The notes under the pieces are model-generated. The model was not told the DNA's origin and ran no database searches. It was given only the letters and a program-made list of their open reading frames with translations. A DNA stretch of 64,000 bases. Source: Cynocephalus volans. Its lineage: Eukaryota > Chordata > Mammalia > Dermoptera > Cynocephalidae. The stretch's first letter is position 1, and each line of letters begins with the position of its first letter. The stretch is from contig NC_084463.1 in the NCBI RefSeq assembly GCF_027409185.1, positions 47,796,907 to 47,860,906 of the forward strand. The letters are read 5' to 3'. The translations under genes were made by a program, and so were the position numbers. Shown one piece after another: positions 46,401-57,769 of the stretch.

Positions 46401-48458
46401 CATTGCATTGAAATCATGAGTAAATTTCCTTTACTAAAACAAACATATGGTAGAATACCAGATCCCAAGATCGTTGTGTAGAAATTTAAAGCTAGTGGTG
46501 GAGGGTGTGTCTGTGTTTTTTTTTACAAGTTGCATAAGCCATTTTCTCTGTCTCTCCCAGAGTTGTCAGTGACAAATAAATGAGGCTGGGAGTAACCAGA
46601 TATTGTATATCTAAACCAGCATTCTCCTCCCAATTTGACGAAATATCAAAATTTGTTCTGATAAAGGATTTAGCTTGACAGCTGGTTTTTAATGTAATCC
46701 ACATAGCTGGAATTTTCTTCAAAGCCAATAATGACATTCTTTTTGTATTTAAAGTGTCTTACTTTTAAAAATATTGTTATTAGCATATTCATTATTACAA
46801 ATCGTGATTTTTCTTTATGCCCTTTACCTGATCCATCATGCCCCAAACTCCCTCCCTCCCTCCATCCCCACATCTCTAGTAACCATTAGTTTCTTCTGTC
46901 CTTCTGAAAGTTCAAGGAATTGTAGTCTTTTCTGTTTCTTTGTTACTTTTCTTCTGTTTCTTTCTTTCTTAGCACCTAGTTATAAGTGAGAGCATGTGGT
47001 ATTTATCTATCCTTGTCTGGCTTATTTCACACAACATAATTTTCTCCAGACTCATCCAGGTTGTTACAAATGGCAGAATTTCATTCATTTTTCATAGCTG
47101 TGTAGTATTCCATTGTGTACATGTATCACATTTTCCTTATCCAGTCATCTGTCGATGGGCACGGAGGTTGGTTCTATATTTTGGCTATTGTAAATAGAGC
47201 TGCAGTGAACGTGGGAGTGCAGGTAACCCTTTGAAGTGATTTCCATTTCTTTGGATATATATACAGTAGTGGGATTGCTGGATCATATGGCAGTGCTGTC
47301 TGTATTTGACGAAGCTTCTTTGCTGTTTTCCATAGTGGCTGTGCTAATTTACAGCCCCACCAACGTTGTAGCAGAGTTCTCCTTTCCCCATATCCTCAGT
47401 AGCATTTGTTATTAATGGTCTTTTTAATAATGGTCAGTCTAACTGGAGTGAGATGATATCTCGGTGTGGTTTTGATTTGAATTTCTCTGATGACTAGTGA
47501 TGCTGAGCATTTTTTCATGTACTGTTGCCAAACAAGCATCATCCACTGACATGCCGTCTGCACCAGAGCCCCTGCCTAGCTGAGGGGCTGCAGTTCTGAT
47601 CTTTGAGTTCTGGTGGACTATATAGGATTATAATGCAATGGGTTCTTTCCTGGCATGTAAAGGTTTTTGTGCAAGTTGGGGGCTTTTGAGGGTTTTTTTT
47701 GAGCTTTTGACTATAATCCTTGTTTTAATTAAAAGCACTAATTTACTGTTTACCACATTAATTGAATAATGACTAGAAGGCTTTAAAGGGGGACATTTAA
47801 ACAGCAACATTATTGTGTTGTTGGTTGCCAATTCTTAGTATGGAAACATGATTGACTTTCCCCATCTTGCAAATTCCTCTCACCTTTCCATATTTCATTA
47901 ATGGCATCACCTACAAGTGACTCGTCTAGTAGGACAATGTGGCATGTGAACCCCCCCCCCCCGCTCAGATGTGGTTGCCACAGAGTTCCACTCGGGGTTG
48001 AATGTGCATGTAAGGAGCACTCGTCTGTTTACCCTTCCTGAAAAGAGTTTTGAAACTCAAGTTTACAAGAAAATTGCACTTGAATTCTGTAGTGCTATCC
48101 TAAACCTATGTAGGGTATTTTTATTTGTTTTTTTGGTAAAATGAAGTTTGTCCTTCAGTTTTAAAGCTCAACTGAGGAGTAAATTGAGTCTTTGATTATG
48201 GAGTTTGTTGGTCAAAGTAAAAGCTTTAATATAATAAAATAATAAAGCATTTTTCTATCTGAAATAAGCCATAGTCTATAATAAATACTGCTGACAGACC
48301 TTAATTATGCTTCTTTTCTGAATTTTAAGATTTTAAAAATCCTTTTTTCTAGATGTATCCTATTCAGTAATGCCTAGTAAGCTCTTGCTAGTTAAGGGTG
48401 GGCGTGCTTTGAAGCCTGTTCTCCTGTGTCACCCGCACACCTGCGCTCTCTCTTGCAG
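43408..48458 (+). other. Intron 4 of the DIDO1-like gene
   Basis: The largest intron, about 5 kb. It holds an inverted L1 3' end (46.8-47.5 kb), a poly-C run near 47950 and a GC-richer island at about 45480-45740. The first 65 bases are open in frame with exon 4. An AATAAA at 44426-44431 could serve an intron-retention transcript. Otherwise I see no gene. Confidence 0.45.
46780..47530 (-). mobile_element. LINE-1 3' end, 5'-truncated, intron 4
   Basis: Complement of the ORF2 C-terminus and 3'UTR: 'agtattccattgtgtacatg', 'tggctattgtaaatagagct' and 'cagtctaactggagtgagat'. It shares these with L1 A/B but is more diverged. It ends in A-rich/CCCTCC-rich 3'UTR on the left. Confidence 0.85.
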
Positions 48459-48903
48459 CCAGGAAGGCAGATGGAAGAGCAGAGGAGAAGGCAGCGGTGG
48501 CCTCGGCCTCAAAGAGAAAAGCCTCCCCGGGCTGCTTGGTGGGCAAACGACCATCACCAAGACATCTCGCTCCAAAGATGTCTCCTCCATTTGCTAATGT
48601 GGCAGCAGCCAAACTGGCCATTAAAAAGGCACCCTCTAGCTTCAAGGGCACCATCTCACAAAAGCCGTGGCTCTCGGGCACCCCATCAGGTGGCACTTCT
48701 GCTGTCATGCAGACGGTGGCTTCCAGAGAGTTCCCTGGATCTGCTGCTTTGGTTGGAGCCATTGGGAAGCCAGTAACAACTTCTCTTCCTGTGGCTTCTC
48801 CAGTCCCAGGACACCTTGGGACCTGGAGCCCTGCCCAGTCACAGCCCAGTTCACAAATTCGGCAGAATATACGATGCTCCTTGAAAGAGATTTTGTGGAA
48901 AAG
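48459..48903 (+). CDS. DIDO1-like: DIDO1-like coding exon 5 (linker and start of TFIIS central domain)
   Basis: Acceptor 'ctctcttgcag', donor 'gtgggc', 445 nt, residues 528-676. An Ala/Lys/Pro-rich disordered linker leads into IRQNIRCSLKEILWKR, the first helix of the TFIIS central (domain II-like) fold. The phase joins exactly to exons 4 and 6 with no stop. Its shared helix motif and position support the DIDO1 assignment independently of the PHD. Confidence 0.85.
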
Positions 48904-49042
48904 GTGGGCTGTTGTCCTTGGCTTTTATCTGTGGAGGCTCTTCCATGTATGGCGTGATCATTTTGAGATTGCCCTACTTCTTCAAAAATGTAATGTATCC
49001 AAATTCAAGGGGTTTATGTAGTTTCTTTTTCATTCCATTCAG

Positions 49043-49202
49043 AGTCAGTGACAGTGATGACTTAATCATGACAGAGAAAGAAGTAGGAAACATCGCCCTT
49101 CATCTGGAGAAGGAAATGTTTAACTTGTTTCAAGTTACAGATATTCGCTACATGAGAAAATACCGCAGCCTCCTGTTCAACCTCAAGGATCCTAAAAATC
49201 AG
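49043..49202 (+). CDS. DIDO1-like: DIDO1-like coding exon 6 (TFIIS central domain core)
   Basis: Acceptor 'ccattcag', donor 'gtgtgt', 160 nt, residues 676-729. It encodes DSDDLIMTEKEVGNIALHLE and then RKYRSLLFNLKDPKNQ, the best-conserved signature of the TFIIS central domain. This domain is implicated in RNA polymerase II association. The motif is intact. Conservation is stronger here than in the PHD exons. Confidence 0.88.
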
Positions 49203-50347
49203 GTGTGTGTGGTCTCTGTGTACTGCAATATTCCTGACGCAGAAGGAAACTTGGTGTCTGTTTTCTATTAGCTGAGTTTCACAGTAATACATCAAACAGC
49301 ATTTGCAACATTTATATTCTTTCCATGAAAGTTAGAAAGTATTTTTATCCTCTGACACTTCTGTATGCCCCCATGTACTTGGTGTTATTTGAGGATCTTT
49401 CTGTTCCCTACCTTAAGTGGACTCTTGTCAGGGATCTCACTGGCTGAAGTTCATCTTTTATTTCACCAGGTTGGCCTCTTCTAAACATTGCAGTGCCAAA
49501 TCACATGCCCATCCCTTCATTTGCTCTAAAGTACAGATTCTTTAATCTAGAATATGGGTGTGTCCATATTCTGGCTACAGACAGCCTTTTCTGCCTTATT
49601 TTCTTTTCTCTCATCATCACTTGAGTGAGCCCGACAATTTGGGCTACTTCACAGTAATAATAAGGAGCAGCCCCTCCAGTTCTCATCATTTCGACGGGTG
49701 CTGCAGGGCAGCTCAGTCCTCATAGCAGCTGTGGAGTGGGGGTTCTCCTGCAATGAAAATGGAAATGGAATCTGAGAAGGCTGAGCTGCTTGTCTGGTAC
49801 AGTCTCTTGCCTCCTGCCTCCAGGGCTCACAGTCTTCTGGGCCTCTGTGTCACTCTATGAGCTCTTAGCTGTGCAGTAGAACCAGGGTCAGATACTCTGC
49901 ATCTCAGCGTGGTTAACAGCCCCCCAGCACAAGTCATTTCTTCCTGTCTGTATTCCTAATACTGTATATTTCTGACCTGTATTCCAAATTGTGTACATGA
50001 TTTTGTTTTTCCTGCGGAGGTGACTTTTTATTTTTTAAAAAAGAATCAGTGCAACATGGGCCTTGCTTGACTTTGAAACGCATGTTTTCTGTGCCTCCAT
50101 TTGCTCTCAGCTGGGCGGCCTGGCGCGTGCTCTCAAGGGACTGCTTTGGGAGGCAGGTGAGGTCGCGCCTCTGCAGGGCTCTGTGCAGTGCAGCCTTCCA
50201 TTGAAAGCTTTGGTTTTTTGTCCAGTGGTCCTTGAACCTCCAGGCAGAGCTTCTTGTGCTGCTTTGTTGTTTCTGTAGCCTCCACATTAACACACACAGA
50301 TATTGTTTGAATGAATGGATGAATGAATGAATGATGTTTCTTTATAG

Positions 50348-50464
50348 GGACTCTTCCGTCGTGTTTTGCGTGGAGAAATCTCTTTGGCAAAACTTGTGAG
50401 AATGAAGCCAGAAGAACTTGGATCTAAGGAAAGTTCCCGGGGGAAAGAGAAACTGATGACATCT
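50348..50464 (+). CDS. DIDO1-like: DIDO1-like coding exon 7 (end of TFIIS central domain)
   Basis: Acceptor 'ctttatag', donor 'gtgagt', 117 nt, phase 0 both sides, residues 730-768. It encodes GLFRRVLRGEISLAKLVRM then KPEELGSKE, closing the TFIIS central domain. Because it ends at a codon boundary and exon 9 starts at one, direct joining of exon 7 to exon 9 keeps the frame. Confidence 0.87.
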
Positions 50465-50607
50465 GTGAGTACTGACTCAGAATGGCTGCTTCAGATACCA
50501 GAGACTTAACTTTACCAGAAGTCAAATAATACACTGTTTGCAGGAGTGATATGCTTTCCTCCTGGAAAACAAGGTGGAGGACTTGATTTTTGTCTTTTTT
50601 ATTTTAG

Positions 50608-50712
50608 GTGATAGAATCCAGAACTAAATTGTGCCATGAAGGCAAAAAGACTGACATTAAAAACAGGAAACCATTCCCAGTATAAAAGATTCTACACCCG
50701 TGTCAGTCTTAG
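50608..50712 (+). pseudogene. DIDO1-like: DIDO1-like coding exon 8, contains premature TAA
   Basis: Acceptor 'ttattttag', donor 'gtgtga'. It starts VIESRTKLCHEGKKT as in DIDO1 (V-M-E-S-R-T-K-L), then leaves the family frame near 50655 and meets TAA at 50683-50685. Downstream bases ('ctacacccgtgtcag') again resemble the family but in a shifted frame. The exon is exactly 105 nt, the same 35-codon length I recall for DIDO1, so a net +2 and a later -2 indel (inferred) cancel. The stop would end the protein after 793 residues, directly after the TFIIS domain and before SPOC. Confidence 0.75.
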
Positions 50713-50978
50713 GTGTGAGCATTTTGGTATTTTCAGGGTTCAGAAAAGATAGAGTAAAATTTCTCCATTCCAAATGTTTTTAGGTGTCTTAAATTATTGG
50801 GCAGGACACTGAGCTTATAACAAATATATATAATTTCATTACTGCTCAAGGACTTGTATCCAGTGGTCCTTTTTTTTTCGTCTAGCGGTTCTTAATCACA
50901 TCCACCGTTTTTCATGTGTGCTGTTAATTTGGAAATGGCATTGGAAAATAAATGACCTACCTTTTTGTTTTCTTTGAG

Positions 50979-51114
50979 GAACAGCAAGAATCAGTACAAG
51001 CTGTCCCTGAAAAAAGCCCCCAGCCCCTTCTGGACGTCTGTAGCAGTTTGTTGAAAGACACAACAAGCCACCGTGAGGCGCAACTTTTTAATCTAAATTG
51101 TAAAATCTGTACAG
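50979..51114 (+). CDS. DIDO1-like: DIDO1-like coding exon 9
   Basis: Acceptor 'gttttctttgag', donor 'gtgagc', 136 nt. It encodes EQQESVQAVPEKSPQPLLDV then LLKDTTSHREAQLFNLNCKICTG, following the DIDO1 segment after the TFIIS domain. It lies beyond the exon 8 stop and is translated only if that stop is avoided. The frame is open, which argues that loss of constraint is either recent or incomplete. Confidence 0.8.
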
Positions 51115-51350
51115 GTGAGCATAATTTGGGGATAATGTTAAACTGGATTTTGTTTAAAATCACTAATCCTTGTAAAGGTGAGTTTAAACAAACAAACAAA
51201 AAGGGTAGAATGGATTTCTGGAGTTCATGAAGTTAGCTCCTCTCTTTGCATTGTTGCTTTTGGGTTCTCGTAAGCAATTATCTGCTCATGAGCACGCTGT
51301 GGTCTTGGATGTGCCAGATTTCTCACCATGTCTTTCCTCATTTACCTCAG

Positions 51351-51855
51351 GTCACATTTCCTCATCAGAAGATGAGCCACCTCTGAAAAAACAGAAATTG
51401 TTGGCTTCTGCTAAGAAAGAAGACTTAAAATCCAAGTGTGTCAGCTCTCCATCTGATCCAGTTCCTAACTCAGCTGATGAAGGAACACCAGGAACTCTGC
51501 CCAGAAATGCTTCTGAGCCAGACCTGGAAAGTGCTTCTCATCCAAACCTGAAGAGAAAGTATTTCTCTGGGCCCCCAGGAGATGTCATTCCTGAGCTCTC
51601 CCCAGTGGAAGGCCGTGGGAATGCAGTGATCACCTCGGTCATTATGTCAAGCTGGGACTCCAGGACTGGTCCAAGTGGATTGTGCACAGTCACAGCCTCC
51701 ATAGCAGCCCAGCCAGACAGTGCCCACGTGGTAGAAACCAAACAAGACACACCAATGCCTGCTTTGACTTCTGTGACGGTGCCCAGGTTCATACTGGCTA
51801 AGCCGTCCTCATCCCCTGACCCAGGACACTTGTCAGTTCCATCACAGAATATCAG
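51351..51855 (+). CDS. DIDO1-like: DIDO1-like coding exon 10 (disordered linker)
   Basis: Acceptor 'atttacctcag', donor 'gtgtgt', 505 nt with no stop. It encodes SSSEDEPPLKKQKLLASAKK followed by a Ser/Pro-rich low-complexity linker ending FILAKPSSSPDPGHLSVPSQN. A 505-nt open frame lying beyond a premature stop is noteworthy. Family motifs at both ends anchor it between the TFIIS and SPOC regions. Confidence 0.82.
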
Positions 51856-52141
51856 GTGTGTATTTCAGATATAGTCTGAAAGAGCCAATGAAGTTTTCTT
51901 TTGAACTAATGAATGGAGGCAATTGGTGATTTCAACTCTTAATTTTACTCAGAAATACAATTCAGTTTATTTGTTCTTTGACCAAAATGTCTTATTTATA
52001 TCCTTATGATTAAAACATTTAATTGGCAAAAGTAAGCTACCAAAACTTGCAGGAATTTTTACTTTTAAACACATGGTCTTCATTCTTTTGAAATTCTCAT
52101 TTTACACAGATTTCCTTATTTTTCATGGTTTTGTTTTACAG

Positions 52142-52295
52142 TGTCTCTGAGTCACATTCCTCTGAAGAAGGAGATACGACCCACTTTTTATCTCAACTGA
52201 ACACTGTTTGGAAAGGATTTATTAACATGAAAAGTGTAGCAGAATTTGTCACTAAAGCATATCCTGTCTCTGGGTGTTTTGATTATCTCAGTGAG
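52142..52295 (+). CDS. DIDO1-like: DIDO1-like coding exon 11 (start of SPOC domain)
   Basis: Acceptor 'gttttacag', donor 'gttagt', 154 nt. It encodes SSEEGDTTHFLSQLNTVWKG, then FINMKSVAEFVTKAYPVSGC, the first strands of the SPOC domain as in DIDO1, PHF3 and SPOCD1. SPOC domains of this group bind phosphorylated C-terminal-domain peptides of RNA polymerase II. No lesions are visible. Confidence 0.87.
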
Positions 52296-52985
52296 GTTAG
52301 TACGAAGAGTATATGTGTGTGTGCTTGTGTGTATGTGTCTTTCACAGGATTTCCTCTACTACAGGCAGACATGTGACACTCTTACGCTGGCTGCCTGGTT
52401 ACTTAAGTACGTCTGAAAGCGAGATAACGGTTGCCACAGTGGGCCAGCAGGTTTGCACAGAGCAGAAATTTGAGCAGTGGGGCAGAACAGTGATCTGTTT
52501 AGCAGTGATCTGTTTAGCAAGGGCATTTACCACACGTGTGTGCCCAGCCACCAGCATGGCCAGGAGTCTGTAACCTGCATAGTGTGGGTGGCAGGTGTAA
52601 CCTCCTGATAGGTCTTTCATTTTTCAAAGTTAACAAAGATGGCACTAGAATTTATGACCTTAGGAAGGAGTGGCAAGTCAGTTATCCTGGTAATAACTGA
52701 ATCATTACTGTATGTGCGTGTTCACAAAAGATTACATAAAAAGGTTGCGCAGTAGTTTCTAAACAATGCTGTTTGTCAGAAGGTTATTACACCACCTTTG
52801 GGTTTGGGAGCTTGTAATCCTGGATGGTAGTTCACCAGTCAGTATTTAATACGGTTATCACCATTTTCCTTGGAATTGTTGTTTTCTTGAATTTTGGGTT
52901 GTTTGGTGCCTTCATGTTACTGCATTAGTCTCTTTTTGAACACTAGAATTTCACAAGTGATTTACTCAAAGTACTTTTTATTTAG

Positions 52986-53075
52986 GACTTGCCCAACACA
53001 ATTCACATCGGTGGGAGGATCGCACCGAAGATGGTTTGGGATTATGTTGGTGAACTCAAGTCTTCTGTGTCTAAG
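52986..53075 (+). CDS. DIDO1-like: DIDO1-like coding exon 12 (SPOC domain)
   Basis: Acceptor 'tttatttag', donor 'gtatcc', 90 nt, phase 0 both sides. It encodes DLPNTIHIGGRIAPKMVWDY then VGELKSSVSK, almost identical to the corresponding DIDO1 exon. The frame and motif are intact. Confidence 0.88.
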
Positions 53076-53970
53076 GTATCCGCTTATAGTATAGTCTCTG
53101 CAACAATGGAACATAGAGCTTATTTAAACATCTTTTTTAACCTTTCATTTTGATGGTTAACAGTTGGAATGTCAGCCTGCAACTTACTAGATACTTTCAG
53201 GTGAATGTTAAAGTAAGTTTATATAGTTACATTCCTGTGTGATGGTGTGTTTGAGAAATACGGTGATAGAAGGGTTTTTTTTCCTTTACTGTAATCATAT
53301 GATTACATTTTAGTAAAAAAATGTGAAAACTTTATTTCCTCATTTTTATGTTTATTTTTTTATGATTGAAGGAGTACAATGGGAATTTGGAGGTGATCTG
53401 GCAAAAGGCACCCAGCCTAGGCTCTTGAATGGGTTTTGATTTTCGGGGAACCCCTGAGATTTAGCTACAGCTGCGTGTGTCTGTATGTACAGTTTTCCAT
53501 CAGATTCCGAAAAGGGTTTAGACCCTGTGCCTAGTTTAACCCTCCCATGTGGAGACACACAGGGAATGGCTGCAGATCGTGCAGCGGCTCACTCTGCCCA
53601 CAGCCGCTGTGCGTGCGGGAAAGCTTACTTTGCTGCAGACGTGGGTAGGCCTACACCTTACATGGCCTGTCCCTCTCACAGGAGAGCTCTCTGAAATTGA
53701 GGCTGTGAGTAGAAGTCATTTTAAAGGGTCTCCTGCTGAAACCAAGACTTGAGTCAAGAAGTTGGATGCTTGATTGTGAATTTCTTTTACTACTTCATTA
53801 TTTCATTATTTCAAATGTTGGACAATAAGGCTATGAAAGTCAAAATCAGAATTGCTAAAATCTCCCATTTCAGGCTGTACTTTTGAGGTTTGGGTACAAA
53901 TTTTAAAGCAGATGCTTTCCTCTCATGACCACAGGTAAAGTCTTTCCCCTGTCCTCTGTTTGCATTGTAG

Positions 53971-54166
53971 GAGCTCTGTCTGATCCGCTTTCATCCCCTG
54001 ACAGAGGAAGAAAAGGTTGCCTATGTTTCTCTCTACTCCTACTTGAGCAGTCGTGGCCGTTTTGGTGTTGTACCTAATAAGACCAGGCACATCAAGAACC
54101 TCTACCTCATTCCACTGGGTGCTAAGGACCCTATTCCATCCGCACTCTTGCCCTTTGAGGGACCAG
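53971..54166 (+). CDS. DIDO1-like: DIDO1-like coding exon 13 (end of SPOC domain)
   Basis: Acceptor 'tgcattgtag', donor 'gtaagc', 196 nt. It encodes ELCLIRFHPLTEEEKVAYVS then LYSYLSSRGRFGVVPN, KNLYLIPLGAKDPIPSALLP and FEGPG, the SPOC C-terminal strands. The pattern is typical of SPOC (aromatic Tyr pair, SRGRFGVV, LYLIPL). No lesion. Confidence 0.88.
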
Positions 54167-57100
54167 GTAAGCACCAACTTTCTGGGTGGTAATTAGGAAC
54201 ATGTGATACCCACATATATTCTCCTGTGACATGGAGTCCTGCTGAGTTGGGATCCTGTATGGGCCCCTCCACTTCCTGGACTTGTGTCGGGGGCTGGAAT
54301 CCATCACTCCCAGCATGGCCCCAGCACCAACTGGAGCCCACTCTTAACACCTGGCATGGGCTTGACTCATGCCAACTTTTTGGAATTAAATGCCCACAGA
54401 GGAATTGATTAGTATCAGTATGTAACCCTTGTCCTTGGTTTCTTTTACCATATATGTGGCTTAATTCTAACCACTGAGTCTGAGGCTAGACCTTCCACCA
54501 TGAAGTCAACGGATACAGACATGGATCTAAAAAGTCTTCATATACACTGTACACGCTGGTGTTTTGGAGGGCATCAGGTGGGGGTGTTGCCTCTGTGGAA
54601 GATGGCACATTTTAACTGAAGCTGGTCTTTCAATATCTCACCTACTTACTTGCCTATTTTCACACACTTTATGAATTGTAAACCTCACAGCAGCCCTCAC
54701 ATGGGAGGTGGGGAAGTACCATCCTGTGCCCAGCTGGTGCCCGGCCTCCCACGGGGCTGCCTCTTCCCTGCTGCAGCCCTTGTGGCCTTTGCTTCTGCAC
54801 TTTCTTGGGACACACACCACTCTCCATGTTAACACTCATGACACAGGAGCTACCAAAATGGAGTGAACCCAGAGAGTTACCCCTGGGAAATCTGGTCCTC
54901 TCTTGCTCCTCCCCTAGATGTGGAGCACAGTTGGGGGTGCTCATGTTTCCCTTTGCCCTCATGTGTTTGGTATCGTCATGCTGGACACACCTTACAGCAG
55001 TGTAGAGCATCATTGATTTGAGACAAGTCCCTTCATCTCAGTAAACATTTCTTCTAAGGTCCAAGATAGGTGAATTTTATTGTTTCTTCCAGGAATATAA
55101 GTTATTTCCAAGGTGCTAGTTATATTTCAAATATTCATGCAACCATAACATAACAAATATGTGAGTCAGGTGATAAGATTTGACTATTTCAGGATAGGGG
55201 TACGCATTTTGGGAAAGGCCTATTTAAATTTTAAAACTTTGGGAATTTTGCTGGGGATGTTCAAAACTGTGGAGCTTCACTAGATCATTTCCCAGTGTGT
55301 GCAGATGAGATGGGCGAGAGTTGAAAGCATCTAAAAAACCAGCTGCTTTTAGATCCCAATCTCTAGACAGCTTGCTGTTTTCAAGACCAACATAAATATT
55401 AAGTAACCTCACCTCTGATGTATAAGACAACAAAGGTCAAAGCCAGCTTGCCAGGGCTGGGATATACTAATTGTTTTCATCAATAAGCATATTAGGCTAT
55501 TAAAAGATAGTTGAGTGAACCACATTATGAAGCCTGGGGACCGAATCTTCCTTAGTTTAACACAATGGTTAACCCAGCACACGCAGTTGATTGATGAAAG
55601 AAACTTGATTTGTGCAAGAGCCCTGATGTTAGCCCTTTAGAAGTTGAGCCTTTCCCTGAGTGAGGTAGTCCCTGGTGACTTCCGCATGCAAAGACCCCCC
55701 AGTCCTTCCTGTCTGGTGCCCCACCCCCACCCCGGCCAAGCCCACTCCTACTTCTGCTCCTGAGACCAAGTTCTGTAGGGAGAGAGCCTGGCTTACAGAG
55801 CTGCCCCACAGACAGAACTTCAGCTGTGACTCAGTAGGTCCGAATGTGCTCAGCAGTTAAACCTGTACTGAAGCTCTGGGACCATCTGCAGCAGAGATAG
55901 TTTGTCCACAAAGGCCATGATAGCTGATTTAACAATTGACCAAACCCCAAAACTCTGTGTTTAAATTAGCTATAAAGTATTCGGTAAATATCTATTATGG
56001 TGAAAGAAATACTATTTGAAGTTAAAATATCCTTAATGAATACTAATTAGGAAATTAAGTTGATAAGTTGCTCTTCACATTGGCCAAGCAGGAAATTTTG
56101 GAAGTGCTGTTCAGTGTGGTGGCCACACGCCACATGCTATCCCCTCCTTTGCCTTTTCTTTTGCTGACACACTGCTGTTACCAGACGGGGCAGGGAGAGG
56201 AGGTTTTGACAGAAAGTTCTCATGAGAGGAGGGTGGCGTGGTACTAGGATATGTTGTGATCACAGCTCACCCAGGGGTGCCTTCAACACGAATCTCTTAC
56301 ACAGCAGCCTGTGAAGCAGGTGACCTTTAGGACACCCTTAAGCAGGGAGGGGAGCAGAGCGGCGTCAGTCTGCGGAGGCCGGGTTGTCCGAGTTCAACCT
56401 GGTGTCCTCCTCCTAAGTGGCGGGCAGGACATCCACCTGCACTTGTGCGCTCAGCTGTCAGTAATCAATTCCGTACTGAATTTTGGAAGACTCAAAGCAA
56501 ACATATTTAGAACTATGAAAACAACACCGTGAAGTGATGTGTGATCATCTCTAAATCACAAAAAGAACAGGACAATCTTAGCAGTGCTTTAAATTGTAAG
56601 AAAAAAGTGTGATTACCTCCTGTATTTTATGTAATGTTATCTGTAAATTGAATTTATACAGTTTGACTGATTGTATCCTTATGCTATTGAATCAAATATT
56701 CTGTCCTTCGTGAACCATTTTTCTGTAAGTTACTGTTTGTGACTTGGCTGTTTAGTTAGTTCCCCTTTGGGAATTCTTGATGGAGTGTGAGTGTGGGGGT
56801 GGGGGATCATTATGGGAACGTTAGCATTCCTGATGTAAGTTGTCACAACTTAGGATCTTTGGAGTAACCGTTTCTTAACAAATACCTATTCTGTAAACTG
56901 ATGCTGTGCCCTGAAGCTCCCAGTCTGTCTCCATGTGACTGTCCTTCCCCACCAGTGTGCTGAATGCCTCGGCGCTTTACTTAAGCACAAGCCCTGTGTT
57001 TACAAAGACTCAAACATTAGCAAGTTTTTGATAAATTAATGCTCATTGAATTTTTTTCTAAGCCTCAAACATCTACTCTAGCTATTTCAGTCAGCATTAT

Positions 57101-57769
57101 TGTTTCATTCATTGTAATTCTGGTACCAGAAACTAATGAATTTACCTAATGGTTTTTGTGCTTTACTGATTATGATCCTTTTGGTCATTGTAAATTGAGT
57201 TGAATTGGTCCTTAATCATTAACACCTAATACTAGTATATTTAGCTTAACTTATGTGTTGCAACTCATAAGTGAATGACAAAAAGGGCTGTTACCTTCTG
57301 GATATGTCACAAGAGGCACATAAGAGCATATCTGAGATCCGTTTGTTTAAAAGACATGCTGGTCCACACGCACTTTTGATCCCTGCAGGTTAACAATGTT
57401 AGTCATTGCTGTAGTGCCCTTCCCGCCGCCTCCACCATGCTATTGCTTTAGCATTGTGTGTAATTTTTTATAAAACATGTAACAAGTTCTGACAGTTGGG
57501 GTGAGTTTACTCTTGAATTGGGCGCTTGGTTCTGTAGTTGGTGGCTAGGGGACTAATCCCTCCCCTTTCAGCGGCCACCATCAGGGCTGGGTAGGCCTGG
57601 TGGTGACTTCATGGGACGGGAACCATTTGTTCTTTTGCAATAAGCTCCTCAAACACTCGGCTTTATTTTCCCACAGAATTTCCCACATGAAAGCCCTTAA
57701 TAAAATTTACCTCTGAAGGATGAAAACTGGATTTAGATTCTAAAATTCACACAAATATTTTGTTTTCAG
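54167..57769 (+). other. Intron 13 of the DIDO1-like gene
   Basis: A 3.6-kb intron without recognisable repeats or exons. It includes moderately GC-rich stretches at 54.2-55.0 and 55.7-56.5 kb. The several short open frames are unsupported by splice or homology signals. Confidence 0.45.
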
